Origin: Portulaca oleracea
Lineage: Eukaryota; Streptophyta; Magnoliopsida; Caryophyllales; Portulacaceae
Direction of reading: 5' to 3'
Length of the DNA: 64,000 bases
Assembly (NCBI GenBank): GCA_029582165.1
Contig: CM055875.1
Span: 12,315,968-12,379,967 of the forward strand
The translations under genes were made by a program, and so were the position numbers. Below the pieces are notes generated by a model that saw only the letters and a program-made list of their open reading frames with translations, was not told the DNA's origin and ran no database searches. Positions 24,110-37,189 of this stretch are shown piece after piece (positions within the stretch are counted from its first letter, which is position 1; each line of letters opens with the position of its first letter).

Positions 24110-24825
24110 AAATAGAAATCATCGATGTGCATTAATATTAAACCATGATTAGCAGTACTCTGCAAACAATGGAAGATGCATTGCACAGCAAGAAGGTGAG
24201 AGGAACATGGTGCATGCATAATTATGATACAAGATTAACCATATATACAATATTTGGCCTAGTCATAGTGAAATATTGTAAGGCACCTATCATGCTTCCA
24301 TAGGAAGCGAAATATGCCAACAACTCACCATCTTAAAGGGAAAGGAGTTCCTAAATATATTTATGCTGAGAGAGAAAAAAAAATTCAAGAGTGCTACTGC
24401 AGGACCCCGAAAAAATCACTTTTTTCCCGTGATGCTACTTAAACAATCGGGAGCCGAATAAGGTTGCTTAATCCTTAAATAAGGATATTTTTATTTTATG
24501 AAATTCATTTTCGGGGGTAATTTTTTATTTATTCAATAATCAATTTTTATTATTCTCATGTTTGAAATTACATCAAACTAATTTACAAATAATTTTACAT
24601 AAAATCCGATTCGAAAACGGGCCAAAGCCCAATAGAGAATACTTAGAAAATTCAAAGGTCATGTAACCTTTGTCTTGCTTTGGAGGGAACCTTGGAGATT
24701 TGCAAGCCCCTAGTTTCTTGTGAATTGACGATATGATAGCACGAAAACCATGGAATAGGAGGAGGCATAGTCCTTAGTAGTGAGTCTCTATCTCTCCTTT
24801 TGCCTAACTTGCCCAAAGAGTTTTC
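24110..24825. other. Non-coding stretch
   Basis: No gene or recognisable domain was found. An AT-rich run and a motif reading CCCCGAAAAAATCAC near 24397 may be old LTR debris. Confidence 0.3.
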
Positions 24826-25263
24826 AAGTTAGCCCCCATCCCTCCCCCCTTTTTTTTGAGGCCACTATAATTAGGACGTCAATGAGAATGAAGATGCACG
24901 ACCTTGTAGGATAGGGAATAGGTGTCCCTCTTAGAAGTTATCTCCGACAAATTTCTCGAACGGTGTCACAAAGGTAGCGTAAGCCCTCAGTTTAGAGTAG
25001 CTTGTTTTTGAGTCTGTTCATGATCATGTGGTTGCCAGTTTAGAGTAGCTTGTTTCAAGTTAGCCCCCCCCTTCTTTTTTTGAGGCCACTATAATTAGGA
25101 TGTCAATGAGAATGAAGATGCAGGACCTTGTAGGATAGGGAGTAGGTGTCCCTCTTAGAAGTTATCTCCGACAAATTTCTCGAACGATGTCACAAAGGTA
25201 GCGTAAGTCCTCAGTTTAGAGTAGCTTGTTTTTGAGTCTGTTCATGATCATGTAGTTGCCAGT
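24826..25263. repeat. Direct tandem duplication of about 225 bp
   Basis: 24826-25040 and 25055-25263 are near-identical copies. Each begins with 'caagttagccccc' and a T-rich run, runs through 'gaggccactataattagga', and ends 'catgatcatgt' followed by 'gttgccagtt'. Only scattered single-base differences separate them, so the duplication is recent relative to the surrounding repeats. Confidence 0.9.
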
Positions 25264-26827
25264 TAGCCGCTGATATGATATGGACGGTTTTCGCTCTTGC
25301 TGAGAAGTAAGTCACACTTAGGTGTGCTAAGAGTGGGCATTAAGAACAGAGCCTCACACTTGCATTAATGACTGAGCTGAAAAGTCCTCGGAGGGTGAGA
25401 TGGGATGAAAGGGTTGGTTAGGAAGTGTTTGGTGAAAGAGACGGTTGACAATGGTTGGTCAATGAATGAGATAGGGAAACATGTAAAGATGATCATGTCT
25501 TGAATGGGAGATACCTCTTGGGAAAAGGTTGGAACATGGTTGTAGAATGATGTCCAAGTCTGCCGGAAGAAAAAAAAATGGAGGGTTGACAATGGTGATA
25601 GAACCCAGGGTTTCCTCTCCTTTTGCCTATTCCGCCCGAGTGGGTTTTCAGACTAGCTTTTTATTCTTTTTTTAATTCTCTCAAAGACCAGTTTATTCAA
25701 TGACAGATGTTTTCTGAAGTGATCGAACAATATTGGTCGGGCCTCGAAGAGGTTTTCCTATGTATCCGAGGTGGAATCAGGCCAGTCGTAGTTCTTTAAG
25801 CACAACTTTGATGAGTAGTGCCTCGAGGAAGGCTTAACGGTTCAAAAAGATAGGTTTGAGGGTTCATATGCAAGTTATGGATGGTTATGAAGGCTGAAAG
25901 GTTTGATGTGGTGAAGGTTTGAGACTGACAAGCTTAAAGGATTTTCTTTTTTTTTTTTGGTGTGCATGACTCTTCTTTCCGCCTTCTAACTTCTTATTCT
26001 CCCCTCCAATCTTTTTTTTTTTTGCTCTTTTTTTCTTTTAGTTATCTCTCTTTTTTTTTTGTTGGCATATTTCGAGACGGCTCAAAAGGGGTTTTACTGT
26101 CCCAGCACAGGTTTTTCCATATGCAAACAAAGTGCTTAAGGGACAAGAGCGTCGTACCACTCATGTCGACCTATGTTGGTGGACCAACTAAGAACTCCCT
26201 CTTTTTTTCTCTTTTCTCTTTTTTCACCTTTTTTTTTCTTTCACTTTTTCACATTTTTTTTCGAACTCCTTCTTCATGGGTTGACTCATATTCTCCTTTG
26301 GTCATAGCACACCTTTTGGATTGGGTGAAGGGTTTGAAAAGGCTGAGATTTGGAAAGGATAGAAATGTAAGTGGTAGGTGGCCAATCAAGATTGGATGAA
26401 AAGATGAGGGTAATGCAGGTGATGAAATGAAAGTGAGGCGAAAGCCCCCTGTCCTCGGCACATATGGTTAAGCTGCGAGATTTCCAATGAGAACAGTTCA
26501 ATTTAAAGAGATTATTGGGTTTGGTCTTTCCTGATGACATTCTCTCCTTTTGCTCAACCTGTTGGATGGAAGGTGTAAGCTGACTTCTCTCATTAATTTT
26601 ATTCTCTCCTTTTGTCCGGTTTGCTTCAATGAGGTTTTCAAATCGGCCACTCTATAGTTTTTCACTCTTTTTTTTTTTTCTTTTTTTTAAATTTCTCTCT
26701 AACCCTGGATTCAATTTAACAAAGGATGGGAACGAGGTATATGAAAAATATGGAAGGATAAGAGAAAGTGAATTTGTCAGACTTGGTTTGTAAGGATGAC
26801 GGATGGATGAGAGAACTTTTCAACTTA
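25264..26827. other. Pyrimidine-rich non-coding region with recurring CTCTCCTTTTG modules
   Basis: No gene was found. A module starting CTCTCCTTTTG and continuing through a GTTTTCA word into a long T-rich run recurs at about 24790, 25613 and 26603. The start word also occurs at 26543. The open frames here are artefacts of low-complexity T/C runs. This looks like a non-coding part of a large decayed retroelement. Confidence 0.4.
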
Positions 26828-27171
26828 ACAGCCTATTTGTATTGGGGGTTAAAGGAGGGGAGGGGAAGAGAAGGGAGGGGAATTGTCTAATTTTTCATGT
26901 TTGGGAAAACAATTAGAGGGTGAGGGGAGGGGAAGGGAGGGGAACACTTAACCGTCATTCCCCTTCGTTCCCCTCCATTTTCTTAACCCTCAAAATGAAG
27001 GGGAATGAGGGGGAAGGGAAGAATTTTAATTAACACTTGCCCTCCCTTCCCCTTATTAATAAATCCAAACAAGGTTAACCCTAATCACCTCCCTTCCCTT
27101 CCCCTCCCCTCCATTACCTTACCCTCCTTTCCCCTCCCTTCCCCCTCCTAAATTGAATCCAAACACACTGT
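26828..27171. mobile_element. MITE with purine-rich inverted arms, TAA target duplication
   Basis: About 340 bp. The ends CAGCCTATTTG and CAAACACACTG are inverted repeats, and TAA flanks both sides (26826-26828 and 27171-27173), as in PIF/Harbinger MITEs. Almost the whole left half is G/A-rich (GGAGGGGAGGGGAAG) and the right half is the complementary C/T-rich strand, so the element can fold into a long hairpin. Confidence 0.7.
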
Positions 27172-27445
27172 AAGTCATAAGCACAAGCACAAATTTTTGT
27201 TTGATTAAATAGCAACAAGAGCAACTGAATTCAAGAAATGAATTAAGAACGGGCTCTTAACTCTGACAAACTTCGGAAACAAAATGCTTGACAACCAGGA
27301 TTGTAGCTACTTCTAAAGCTCCTTTGACGATGTTCCCTCCTTGTCCTTGTATGGGGAATCCATGTTATATTTGGTCCTCTGTGCTGCTTTCGGTAGGGGT
27401 AGTTTCCCAGACTGAGTCATGTGCTCCAAAGTCTAACAATTCTCC
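27172..27445. other. Unassigned flank of a hAT insertion
   Basis: The sequence here resumes after the hAT insertion at 29975. No recognised domain was found. It contains a short open frame of no known family. Confidence 0.3.
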
Positions 27446-27781
27446 ATGTTGTTTAGGGGTGGAAGAAAAATCTGGAACCGGCACACCGAACCAGAAATCG
27501 GATAAAAAAAACCGGAAACGGGCAACACTGAACCGACTTAAAATTCCGGTGCACCGCACTGGAAAAACCGGATGCTAAACGGGGCGGTTCCAGTTTGGGA
27601 TATTCAAACCGACGGGGAACCGGCACCGAACCGTTAATATAAATAAATAAATATATATATATATATAAATTTGGTTAAAAAAAATTCTATCTAGAAATTA
27701 ATACAGAAACAGTGTAAATTAACTTGTTAAAAAAAACAGTGTAAATTCTACCCAAAAATTAATACCGAACCGTTAATGTAA

Positions 27782-27862
<81 letters not shown>
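27782..27862. repeat. Compound microsatellite TA, CA, CAA
   Basis: (TA)n at 27782-27798, (CA)n at 27797-27836 and (CAA)n at 27834-27862. On the minus strand the CAA run reads as the (TTG)n tail of the adjacent RTE LINE. Confidence 0.95.
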
Positions 27863-29522
<1,660 letters not shown>

Positions 29523-29974
29523 CAACGAAAGCAGGCTATATTAACAATCAGATAGAAAAACAACATTGGGGGGAGATTGCCCAACCCCAGGTTACATTTG
29601 GAGGACTATATCAACAAGACTTCTGTATTTCCTACTATTCCGTGCTACAACAAGACATCTAGTCCTAATTTCCTCCTTGATTTGGCGAGAGATCGAGTTG
29701 GACTGACGCGATCTTGTTCCATGGTTTCTAGCGTTTCTTTTTGAACATATGTGATAGGCAAAGGTGCTGAAAATAGAGTAAACCAGATGTTTGATGTTAA
29801 CATAAATTAATGCGGTTCCAGTTCAAGGGTGAAACCGCACCGTTAAATTCGGTGCACCGGTTATAAAAACTGGGTGATTCGGTTCCGGTTTAAGGTTTTA
29901 GCGCACCATTTTGTCCGATGCACCGATTCGAGACACCGAAACCGCACCGCACCGTTTCCACCCCTAATGTTGTT

Positions 29975-31075
29975 CCCTCGGGATCTATGGTAGTTGCAAA
30001 GTTTCCCGTCATCCAAATATTCCCTTTATGGTTAGCTCAGGCCTTGACCTTGACACTAAACAAAAGAAGAAAAAACCCATCCCAATGCGTGCATGACCTA
30101 AATGACCTATATGGACTTCCTAAAATGAAAAACGCCTATATGCTGACTCGGGAGAGACTCACCCAGGACATGGGTTTACATTGGACTTCCTAACAAAAGA
30201 AAGACACTCACATGATATGCCAATACGAGAAAAGACTCACCCATGACATGGGTTTACACTGGACTTCTAAAAAAAGACAGATATTTACATGATGACTCTA
30301 GACACAGACTTGCCCATGAATTAGACCTTATACGAGAATTCCTAAGAATGAAAAACACTTACACGCTAACTCGAGAAACAACTCAACGACTGACCCATGG
30401 CATGGGTTTGCACGACTTAGACCCTATAGGAGACTTCTATAATGCAGGACATTCATATGTTGACTCTGGAAAAGGACTCACTCATGACATGGGTTTACAT
30501 GCCCTACAAACCTGTATGAGACCTCCTAAAGAATGCGTGACACTTACATGTAGACACTAACACAAATACTCATCCTAGACCTTATATGATACTTTCTAAA
30601 GAATGCAAGACACTTACATGTAGACACAAACACAAAGATTTATCCTAGACCTTATATGATACTTTCTAAAGAAAAAGACACTCATATCCTGACTCTAAAA
30701 CAAAGACTCACCCATGACCTGAGTTTACACTGGATTTTCTAAAAGAGACAAACACACATTAACCCAGGAAAAGACTCACTTATGACCTAGACCAAAGACT
30801 CACCCATGACCCGGGTTTAGACTTCCAAAAACAAAAACACACATATTGACTTAAGAAAAGACTCACATATGACACGACCTTGTATGGGACTTTCTAAAGA
30901 CTTAAAGACATTTACATGTAGACTCTTAAACAAAGACTCATCCCTGACCTGGGTTTACTAGACCATATATAACACCTCCTAACATGTAAGACACCTATAT
31001 ACTCACTCAAGAAACAACAGGTTTGCATGTCATAACCTCTATATGATCCTAAGACAAACAACAACACTGTTTACA
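29975..31075. repeat. Degenerate tandem array, core GACTCACCCATGACATGGG
   Basis: No gene was found. About ten diverged units contain the core GACTCACCCATGACATGGG followed by TTTACA and then TGGACTTCCTAA or a variant. Clear cores lie near 30155, 30234, 30391, 30476, 30704, 30773, 30798, 30858 and 30930. Spacing varies from 25 to about 230 bp. Two adjacent copies of a 'cttacatgtagacac' module (30541 and 30614) are almost identical. Confidence 0.75.
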
Positions 31076-32660
31076 ACAAGAGCATTATAAAGGGACGGAT
31101 AAAGTCAAATAAAGCGAGTCGACATAAGTTAGAAAGCGCAAGTGAGTGTTTCTCGATTTGGATGGGCTTAAACCACAAGCCGACCGTTTTAAGGAGAATA
31201 TGTCACTTGAACTAACAAACTTCGGTTAACTTAAGCTATGTTGGCTATTATACGGACTAGAATAATGCTTAACACACTGACACTCTTTTTTTATTGTGAC
31301 CCAACACATTTATTTATTTATTTAACTCAAGGAAAGTGGATGTTGTAAAGGACCGAATAAAGTCGTCAAAAGGCGAGTTAAAACATAATCAATTATCAAA
31401 AAATTACTCGGAGGTACCCCAATATTTGGGGAAACTATTTTTCGGTACCCCAACTTTTCAAAACTAATTTTAAGGTACCCTTACTTTTTGTGTTAGTGAT
31501 TATTTGGTGCTTTTTCGGCCATCAATTTTATTAAGTGACCAAAATACCCTTATTCTTCTTCTTTAAGGGTATTTCTCAAAAAATGGAAGAGCTAGGGTAT
31601 TTCGGTCACTTAACCAAATTGATGACCAAAAAAGCACCTAATAATTTCTAACCCAAAAAATAAGGGTACCCCAAAATGAGTTTTGAAAAGTTGGGGTACC
31701 TGAAAAACATTTCACCAAAAGTTAGGGTACCTCCGAGTAATTTTTTGATCAATTATTTATTCCACCATGGATGGGCTTAACAACGGGTCGTCCATGGATT
31801 TGTTAGACTTAATAATTAAGTTTATAAATTTATTTTCTCGAACTTTGAGACTATTATGCAGGCTAGAACAACACACACTGACTTTGTTTGATTATTTATT
31901 AATTTTCTTTGGTCCATGAGTAAGAGAATATTGAGAAAGGCCAAATAAACTCATCAAAGGTGAGTTAAAATGAATTGATAAACAAGGATAATTGATAAAC
32001 AAGGATAATTAACCTTTAAAACGAATGGGTCTCACCACCGGGCCGACCGTAAAATTTAAGGTTAATTAATCGAGTTTATAAACTTATTTCTTCTCAAACC
32101 CAACGATCATTAAGCAGACTAAAACAATATCTCAAAATTGGGTCCGACTCTAATGAAGACCCAACATACAGACACGTATTTACACATAGTATACAACAAG
32201 ATTTATTTATTTACTCAGGGAAAACGGACATTGTAAAGGACTGGATAAAGCCAACAATAAGCGGATTATAATTAGTTTATAGGCTTAATTGGTAAATCCA
32301 ATATGGTTGGGCCTATCAATGGGCCGACCACAAATGTGATGGATTTAATAATTAAATCTATAAATTAATTTACTCAATCTTAGTGACTATTATGCAGTCT
32401 AAGACGTTATCCATTAACTTTGTTGGGACGTTCATTAGATTTTTTTTGGACCTTTATTAAGAAAACATCATAAAGGGTCATATAATATCATCTAAAATGA
32501 GTCAATTTTTATTTATTAAATAAAATAATCAACCCTTGTACATAAATGGGCCCTTCCACTGGGCTAGCCATAATGCCTTTGGGTTAATTATACTAATTAA
32601 TAAATAATCTTCTTCTCAACCCAATGAATTTTATATGGACTAGAATAAAACCTCTAAATT
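31076..32660. repeat. Degenerate tandem array, about 0.24-0.3 kb units, interrupted by a MITE
   Basis: Five diverged units begin near 31091, 31350, 31937, 32236 and 32478 with AAAGGACNGGATAAAGNC variants. Each continues with 'gatgggcttaa', a '(g)ggccgacc' word, 'ttaataattaa' and a 'gactattatgca' word. The second unit is enlarged by the MITE at 31397-31747. No coding potential is visible. The array abuts the truncated Gypsy pol remnant at 32675. Confidence 0.7.
31397..31747. mobile_element. Fold-back MITE with 9-bp TSD ATCAATTAT (Mutator-like)
   Basis: A 351-bp element whose ends, CAAAAAATTACTCGGAGG and its complement, continue as inverted arms of roughly 150 bp on each side. GGTACCCCAA words repeat within the arms. 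The exact 9-bp duplication ATCAATTAT is at 31388-31396 and 31748-31756, the length characteristic of Mutator-like transposons. There is no coding capacity. Confidence 0.92.
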
Positions 32661-32674
32661 AGGAGATCAGAGAG

Positions 32675-33206
32675 AGGTTGAACTCAGCACCAATATTAGC
32701 ATTGCCAAGTTTCACTAAAGTTTTTGAAGTAGAATGTGATGCATCTAGGGTTGGGATTGGAGCAGTATTGTCTCAGCAGGGAAGACCAGTGGCCTATTTT
32801 AGTGAAAAGCTGAATGATGCCAAAAGGAAGTACAATGCCTATGATAAAGAATTCTATGCAATTATCAGGGCACTGCAACATTGGAGTCATTATTTGATAG
32901 GAGGAGAGTTCATTTTACACAGTGATCATGAGGCTTTGAAGTCACCCAAGGGCAACATAAGCTCAACCCTAGGCATGCTACTTGGGTAGAGTATATGCAG
33001 TAATATCATTTCATGATCCATCACAAGTCAGGTGTCTCAAACAAGGGAGCAGATACATTAAGCAGAAGGTATATACTGCTACATATACTTGATTCAAGGG
33101 TACTTGGTTTTGAACAATTAAAAGCCTTGTACCAAGCAAATGGAGACTACCAGGAGTTGTTCAGGAAGTGTCAAAAGCAACCACATGGTCTATACCATAT
33201 AGACCA
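32675..33206 (+). pseudogene. Ty3/Gypsy RNase H remnant
   Basis: RNase H motifs are [40 protein letters not shown] and [10 protein letters not shown] frameshift near 32960 is followed by HHKSGVSNKGADTLSRR, the end of RNase H, and the linker GLYHID. It is 5'-truncated inside the RT-RNase H region and cut at about 33206 by an LTR. It belongs to the same Gypsy type as the element at 5856, judging by shared motifs. Confidence 0.85.
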
Positions 33207-34484
33207 AAGTCCCTTGACTATGTATTAGTTATGATGATTTTGTGTTTTTATAGGATTATCGAGATTTAGAAGGAAAATGAGGACAAAAAGTAAAAATTAA
33301 GTCAAAACCTAGCTGTCGCGCCTGTTACTAATAGGATCGCACCCGCGACAAGTTGGACAGAGGGTGGTCGCACCAGCAACATACCCCGTAACACCCGCGA
33401 TGACGATCGATAGTTTTTCAAGAAACCTTCGCACCCGCCACAAACTGTGTAGCGCCCACGACGTGTGTGTAGCGCCCGCTACGCTTAGGGTAACGCCCGC
33501 GACCGCACAGAAGATAGCAGCGGAAACGCTCAGCAGACCAACGAAAGAAATAATAGCTACCACGGACAGCCCATGGTAATGGCCACGAACCGTGGAGATT
33601 GGTCGCGCCCGCGACCTTAAACGCCACACCTGCGACGACCAAAGAACGAGAAGCGGCGAACGAAGCCCAGCAAAGGGTCGCGCCCGCGACCGACGGTGTG
33701 ACGCCCGCGACGATCGACCAATTTCCGGAAATTAAAAGGCGCGGCTATGCTAGGGTTTTGGGGAGGGGTTTTATTATTTCCCTTCTTATTTCTTTTTTTA
33801 TATAAACACTATTATATTCTCATTAGAGATATCTTTAGTTTTAGTTTTTACTTAGTTTTTAGAATTAGCTTTTAGTTTCTTTTCTCTAGCCTTGATTGCA
33901 AGTTACATTCTTCTTAGTTCAATGCAATTTAAGTTTTCAATTCCAGTTTGCTCTAGTTTTATTCATTATCTCAAGATTTAATTTTTACTAGCATTAGTCC
34001 CACAAAATTCATCTTCTTAGTGAAGCGGAGGATTAAGGTTCCTCGAGTTCTCCCTTCAGGTGAGGATTCGAACAGTCTTAGTAATCCAAATCACGCATTT
34101 TCTTGTTTGTTCGGGAGAAGATTCGTGATTCAAGATTCAAAGTTCAAGATTCAAGATTAGTACAATGCATTCTAGGTATAGTTTCTTTTCTTCAAATTTA
34201 GTATTAAATTCAGTTTTTACATTCGTAGTTATTAGCGCTCTTTCTTGATTGTGTGTTCGTTTTCTTGTTTAGTTTCTTGTTCTTGTTCTAGTAGTTAGGG
34301 TTTGTTCTTGATTTCTTGTTTTCTTTAGTTTCCATTGTTTTCAATTCATAATTAGTTTAGTTTAAATTAATTACCGCTTCCTGCAATTTGAAAATCCTAC
34401 CAAACCAATTTCCTGATAACCTGACACACCATCCCTGTGGATTCGACAACCCAACTCTTAAACCCCAATTTCTACAACCGAACA
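33207..34484 (+). mobile_element. LTR of family X, copy 1, 5'-truncated
   Basis: It aligns with 34672-35888 over almost its whole length and ends with the same CCGAACA, but lacks about the first 50-60 bp. A GC-rich block (33310-33720) holds repeats of CGCCCGCGAC and two perfect-arm palindromes GGTCGCGCCCGCGACC at 33601-33616 and 33676-33691. A TATA box TATATAAAC follows at 33799. Near the 3' end is TCCCTGTGGATTCGAC. No target duplication is seen: integrase codons next to it are missing, so a deletion removed its left end and flank. Confidence 0.8.
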
Positions 34485-34671
34485 TATACTTTCAAGAAGT
34501 TGTGAAGTTGGATGGAGTGCCAAAGACTATGGTGTCTGAAAGAGACACTAAATTTTTGAGTCATTTTTGGGTGACTCTATGGAAGAAGTTGGGTATACAG
34601 CTCAAGTATAGTACTACTTGCCATCCACAAACTGATGGACAGATTGAGGTTACAAACAGGACACTGGGAGT
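34485..34671 (+). pseudogene. Ty3/Gypsy integrase core fragment
   Basis: The segment between the two family X LTRs encodes part of the integrase catalytic core: [25 protein letters not shown] and the [17 protein letters not shown] block. It is the same element as the RNase H at 32675 and the tail at 35889. The zinc-binding HHCC domain and the first catalytic Asp region are absent. Confidence 0.9.
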
Positions 34672-35888
34672 TGTTAGGTCTCATTTCGAGCCGAATTGAT
34701 ACCGTTAATAAAGGTGTTTTGCTTGTTTTAGCCCCTTGATTTTATATTAGTTATGATGATTTTGTGTTTTTCTAGGAAAATCGGGAGTTAAGGAAAACCG
34801 AGCCAAAATAGTAAAAAACAACCAAAAGACACACGTGTAGCGCCCGCGACAGTCGGGCAGTTCAAGGTCGCACCTGCGACCTGCGCGTAGCACCCGTGAC
34901 GGACAACAAGCAAAGAGGTGCTGGACTCCAAAAGGGCGTCGCCCCCGTTACAATGGAGTCATGCCCGCGACCATGTACCTAGAAGAGAGTCACACCCGAG
35001 ATGTCCATTGTAACGTCCGCGATGACTGATGAGCGAGTGACGGTGCAAAGTGGGAAGAACCACGTCATGCCCGCAACGGGAGGTGTCGCGCCCGCGACCT
35101 GTCGGAAGTTGCGGAAATGTGCGGCGGCTGTGCTAGGGTTTTGGGGGGGTTTTATTATTTTCCTTTCCCTATTTCTTTTCTATATAAACCATATTATATT
35201 ACATTGGAGAGTATCTTAGGTTTTTACTTAGTTTTTATCTATAGTTTTAGTTTTACTTAGATTTTAGAATTAGTCTCATAGGTTTAATTTTTAGATGAAG
35301 TTTTCTTAATGTTTTCTTTAGTTTTCGATTGTAATTCAATTCTTCCAAGATCAATGCAATTCTTTTCTTCAAGTTCTTGTTTCCTTTCGGTTCTTGTCTT
35401 TCAATTTCATTAATAGTAGTTCACAAAAATCCGACTTTAGTGAAGAGGAGGATTAAGGTTCCTCGAATTCTCCCTACAGGTGAGGATTCGAGCAGTCTTA
35501 ATAATCCAAATCACGCTTTTTCTTGTTTGTTCGGGAGAAGATTCATGATTCAAGATTCAAGGTTCAAGATTCAAGATTGGTATAATGCATTCTAGGTATA
35601 ATTTTGTTTCCTTAATTTTAGTATTAAATTCAGTTTTTACATTCTTCGTTCTTGAGTGTTTTCAATGGCTTTCTTGATTATGCTCTTGTTTTCTTGTTTT
35701 CTAGTTTAGTTTCTTTAGTTAGGTTTTGATTCCTTGTTCTTGTTTTTAATTCATAATTAGTTTAGTTTAATTATTTACTGCTTCCTACATATTGAAAACC
35801 TTTCCAAACCAATTTCCTGAATACCTAACACACCATCCCTGTGGATACGACTACCCCTACTTTAAACCCAAATTTCTACGACCGAACA
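34672..35888 (+). mobile_element. Solo LTR of family X, copy 2, TSD GGAGT
   Basis: A 1217-bp LTR from TGTTAGG to CCGAACA, with the exact 5-bp duplication GGAGT at 34667-34671 and 35889-35893. It splits an integrase codon series that continues in the same frame once the LTR and one duplicate are removed. A GC-rich block (34840-35110) with GTCGCGCCCGCGAC at 35085-35098 precedes TATATAAAC at 35181. Confidence 0.93.
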
Positions 35889-36450
35889 GGAGTTCTATTG
35901 AGAGCACTGATTCACAAAAATAAAGAATGATGGGACACTTTTTTGCCCCATGCTGAGTTTACATACAATAGAGCACCATCCAAGGCTACTCGCTACTCAC
36001 CCTTCCAAGTACTCTATGGTAAAAATCCAATTTCACCTTTGGATTTAGTTCCATTAACCAATTCTGTCAAGTTTAGTTTTGAAGAAGGTAATAGAGCAGA
36101 TCAAATCAAGAAGCTTCATCACCAAGTAACTGAGAAGATTATCAAGTATATAGAGCAAGTGTCTACTTCAGCAAACAGGCACGGGAAGAAGGTGACCTTT
36201 CAACCAGGAGAACATGTCTGGATTAACCTCAGAAAGGACAAGTTTCCCAGCAAGAGGAAAGGCAAGCTTGTTCAAAGAGCAGTTGGTCCATTCGAGGTAT
36301 TGGAGAAGATTGGAGATAATGCCTACAGGTTAGACCTTTCAAAAGAGTACGGAGGATCAGCCACATTCAATGTTGCAGACTTAAGGCCTTATTTCCCTGA
36401 AGATGAAGACCTACCAAGTTTGAGGACAAACTTTCTTCAACCTGGAGAGG
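35889..36450 (+). pseudogene. Ty3/Gypsy integrase C-terminal part and polyprotein tail
   Basis: Integrase continues with LPHAEFTYNRAPSKATRYSP and FQVLYGKNPISPLDLVPL, the GPFEVLEKIGDNAYRLDL linker of this group and DLRPYFPEDEDLPSLRTNF at the end. The reading is nearly intact here apart from one stop near 35927. The tail LRTNFLQPGEDDG matches that of the Gypsy element at 5856. Confidence 0.9.
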
Positions 36451-37189
36451 ATGATGGAGACCATCCAACTACTGCAACAGCAAGGGAGGGTTCAGCACCA
36501 GCAGCAGCAGCTAAGGCAGCGGGCTTCCAAGCATCTACAACAAGCTTCCAAGCATCTACATCATCATCATCACCCACCAATCCACCAACATCCATCCAGA
36601 CTTGTTACACCTTGGTTAAGTAAGTTCTGGCATCTACAAACATTCATTCCATCTACATTGATCAAGGAGATCAATATCAGTTTCCACCAAGAACAGTCCA
36701 AGCAGCACCCTTTCTCAGTATGGTATCTTTGTATTGAAGAAGAATTAAAAGATGTTCCCTAGGAGTTTTTTATTCTTTGTTATGCCATCTTCAAGTCCAG
36801 ACCAAGTTCAGGCATGATCAAATCCAGAAGCATCGAGTTTAGGCATCAAGACCAGGAGCAGTTCACAGGGTCTATTTTCTAGCAAGTCCAGTGATTGCAT
36901 TTTTCAGTGCAGGCAGCTACAATGAGGGTTATTCTAGTCTTTTATTGCCTTGGTCGAGTTGTTGAGGTTACTTCTAGCTTGGCTGAGATCCGACAGTTAC
37001 CACTGCACAAGAAAGATAACATTTAACCTCTTAGGCAGGAAACGAGCTGATTGGCTCAATTTTTACTTTATTGTATTTTGCTCCAATCAAAATTCGATTT
37101 GTATTTCCTTTTAAATTCCTAATGTAAGCAGATAGTATAGTCAATGTATATGTTTTTCTCTCACCGTTATGAATTAGATTCCGGTCAAA
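36451..37189 (+). mobile_element. Probable 3' LTR of the Gypsy remnant
   Basis: It directly follows the polyprotein tail, where TGATGGAGACC starts, the same position and TGATGGA start as in the element at 5856. The right end is unclear; CCGGTCA at about 37183-37189 would give a CA terminus. There is no second LTR to compare with. Repetitive CAGCAG and CATCTACA words fill the first 150 bp. Confidence 0.4.

Noticed and set aside
33310..33720. CRISPR-like recurrence of CGCCCGCGAC words
   Set aside because: Spacing is irregular, the words are palindromic and the block sits in the U3 part of an LTR in plant nuclear DNA.
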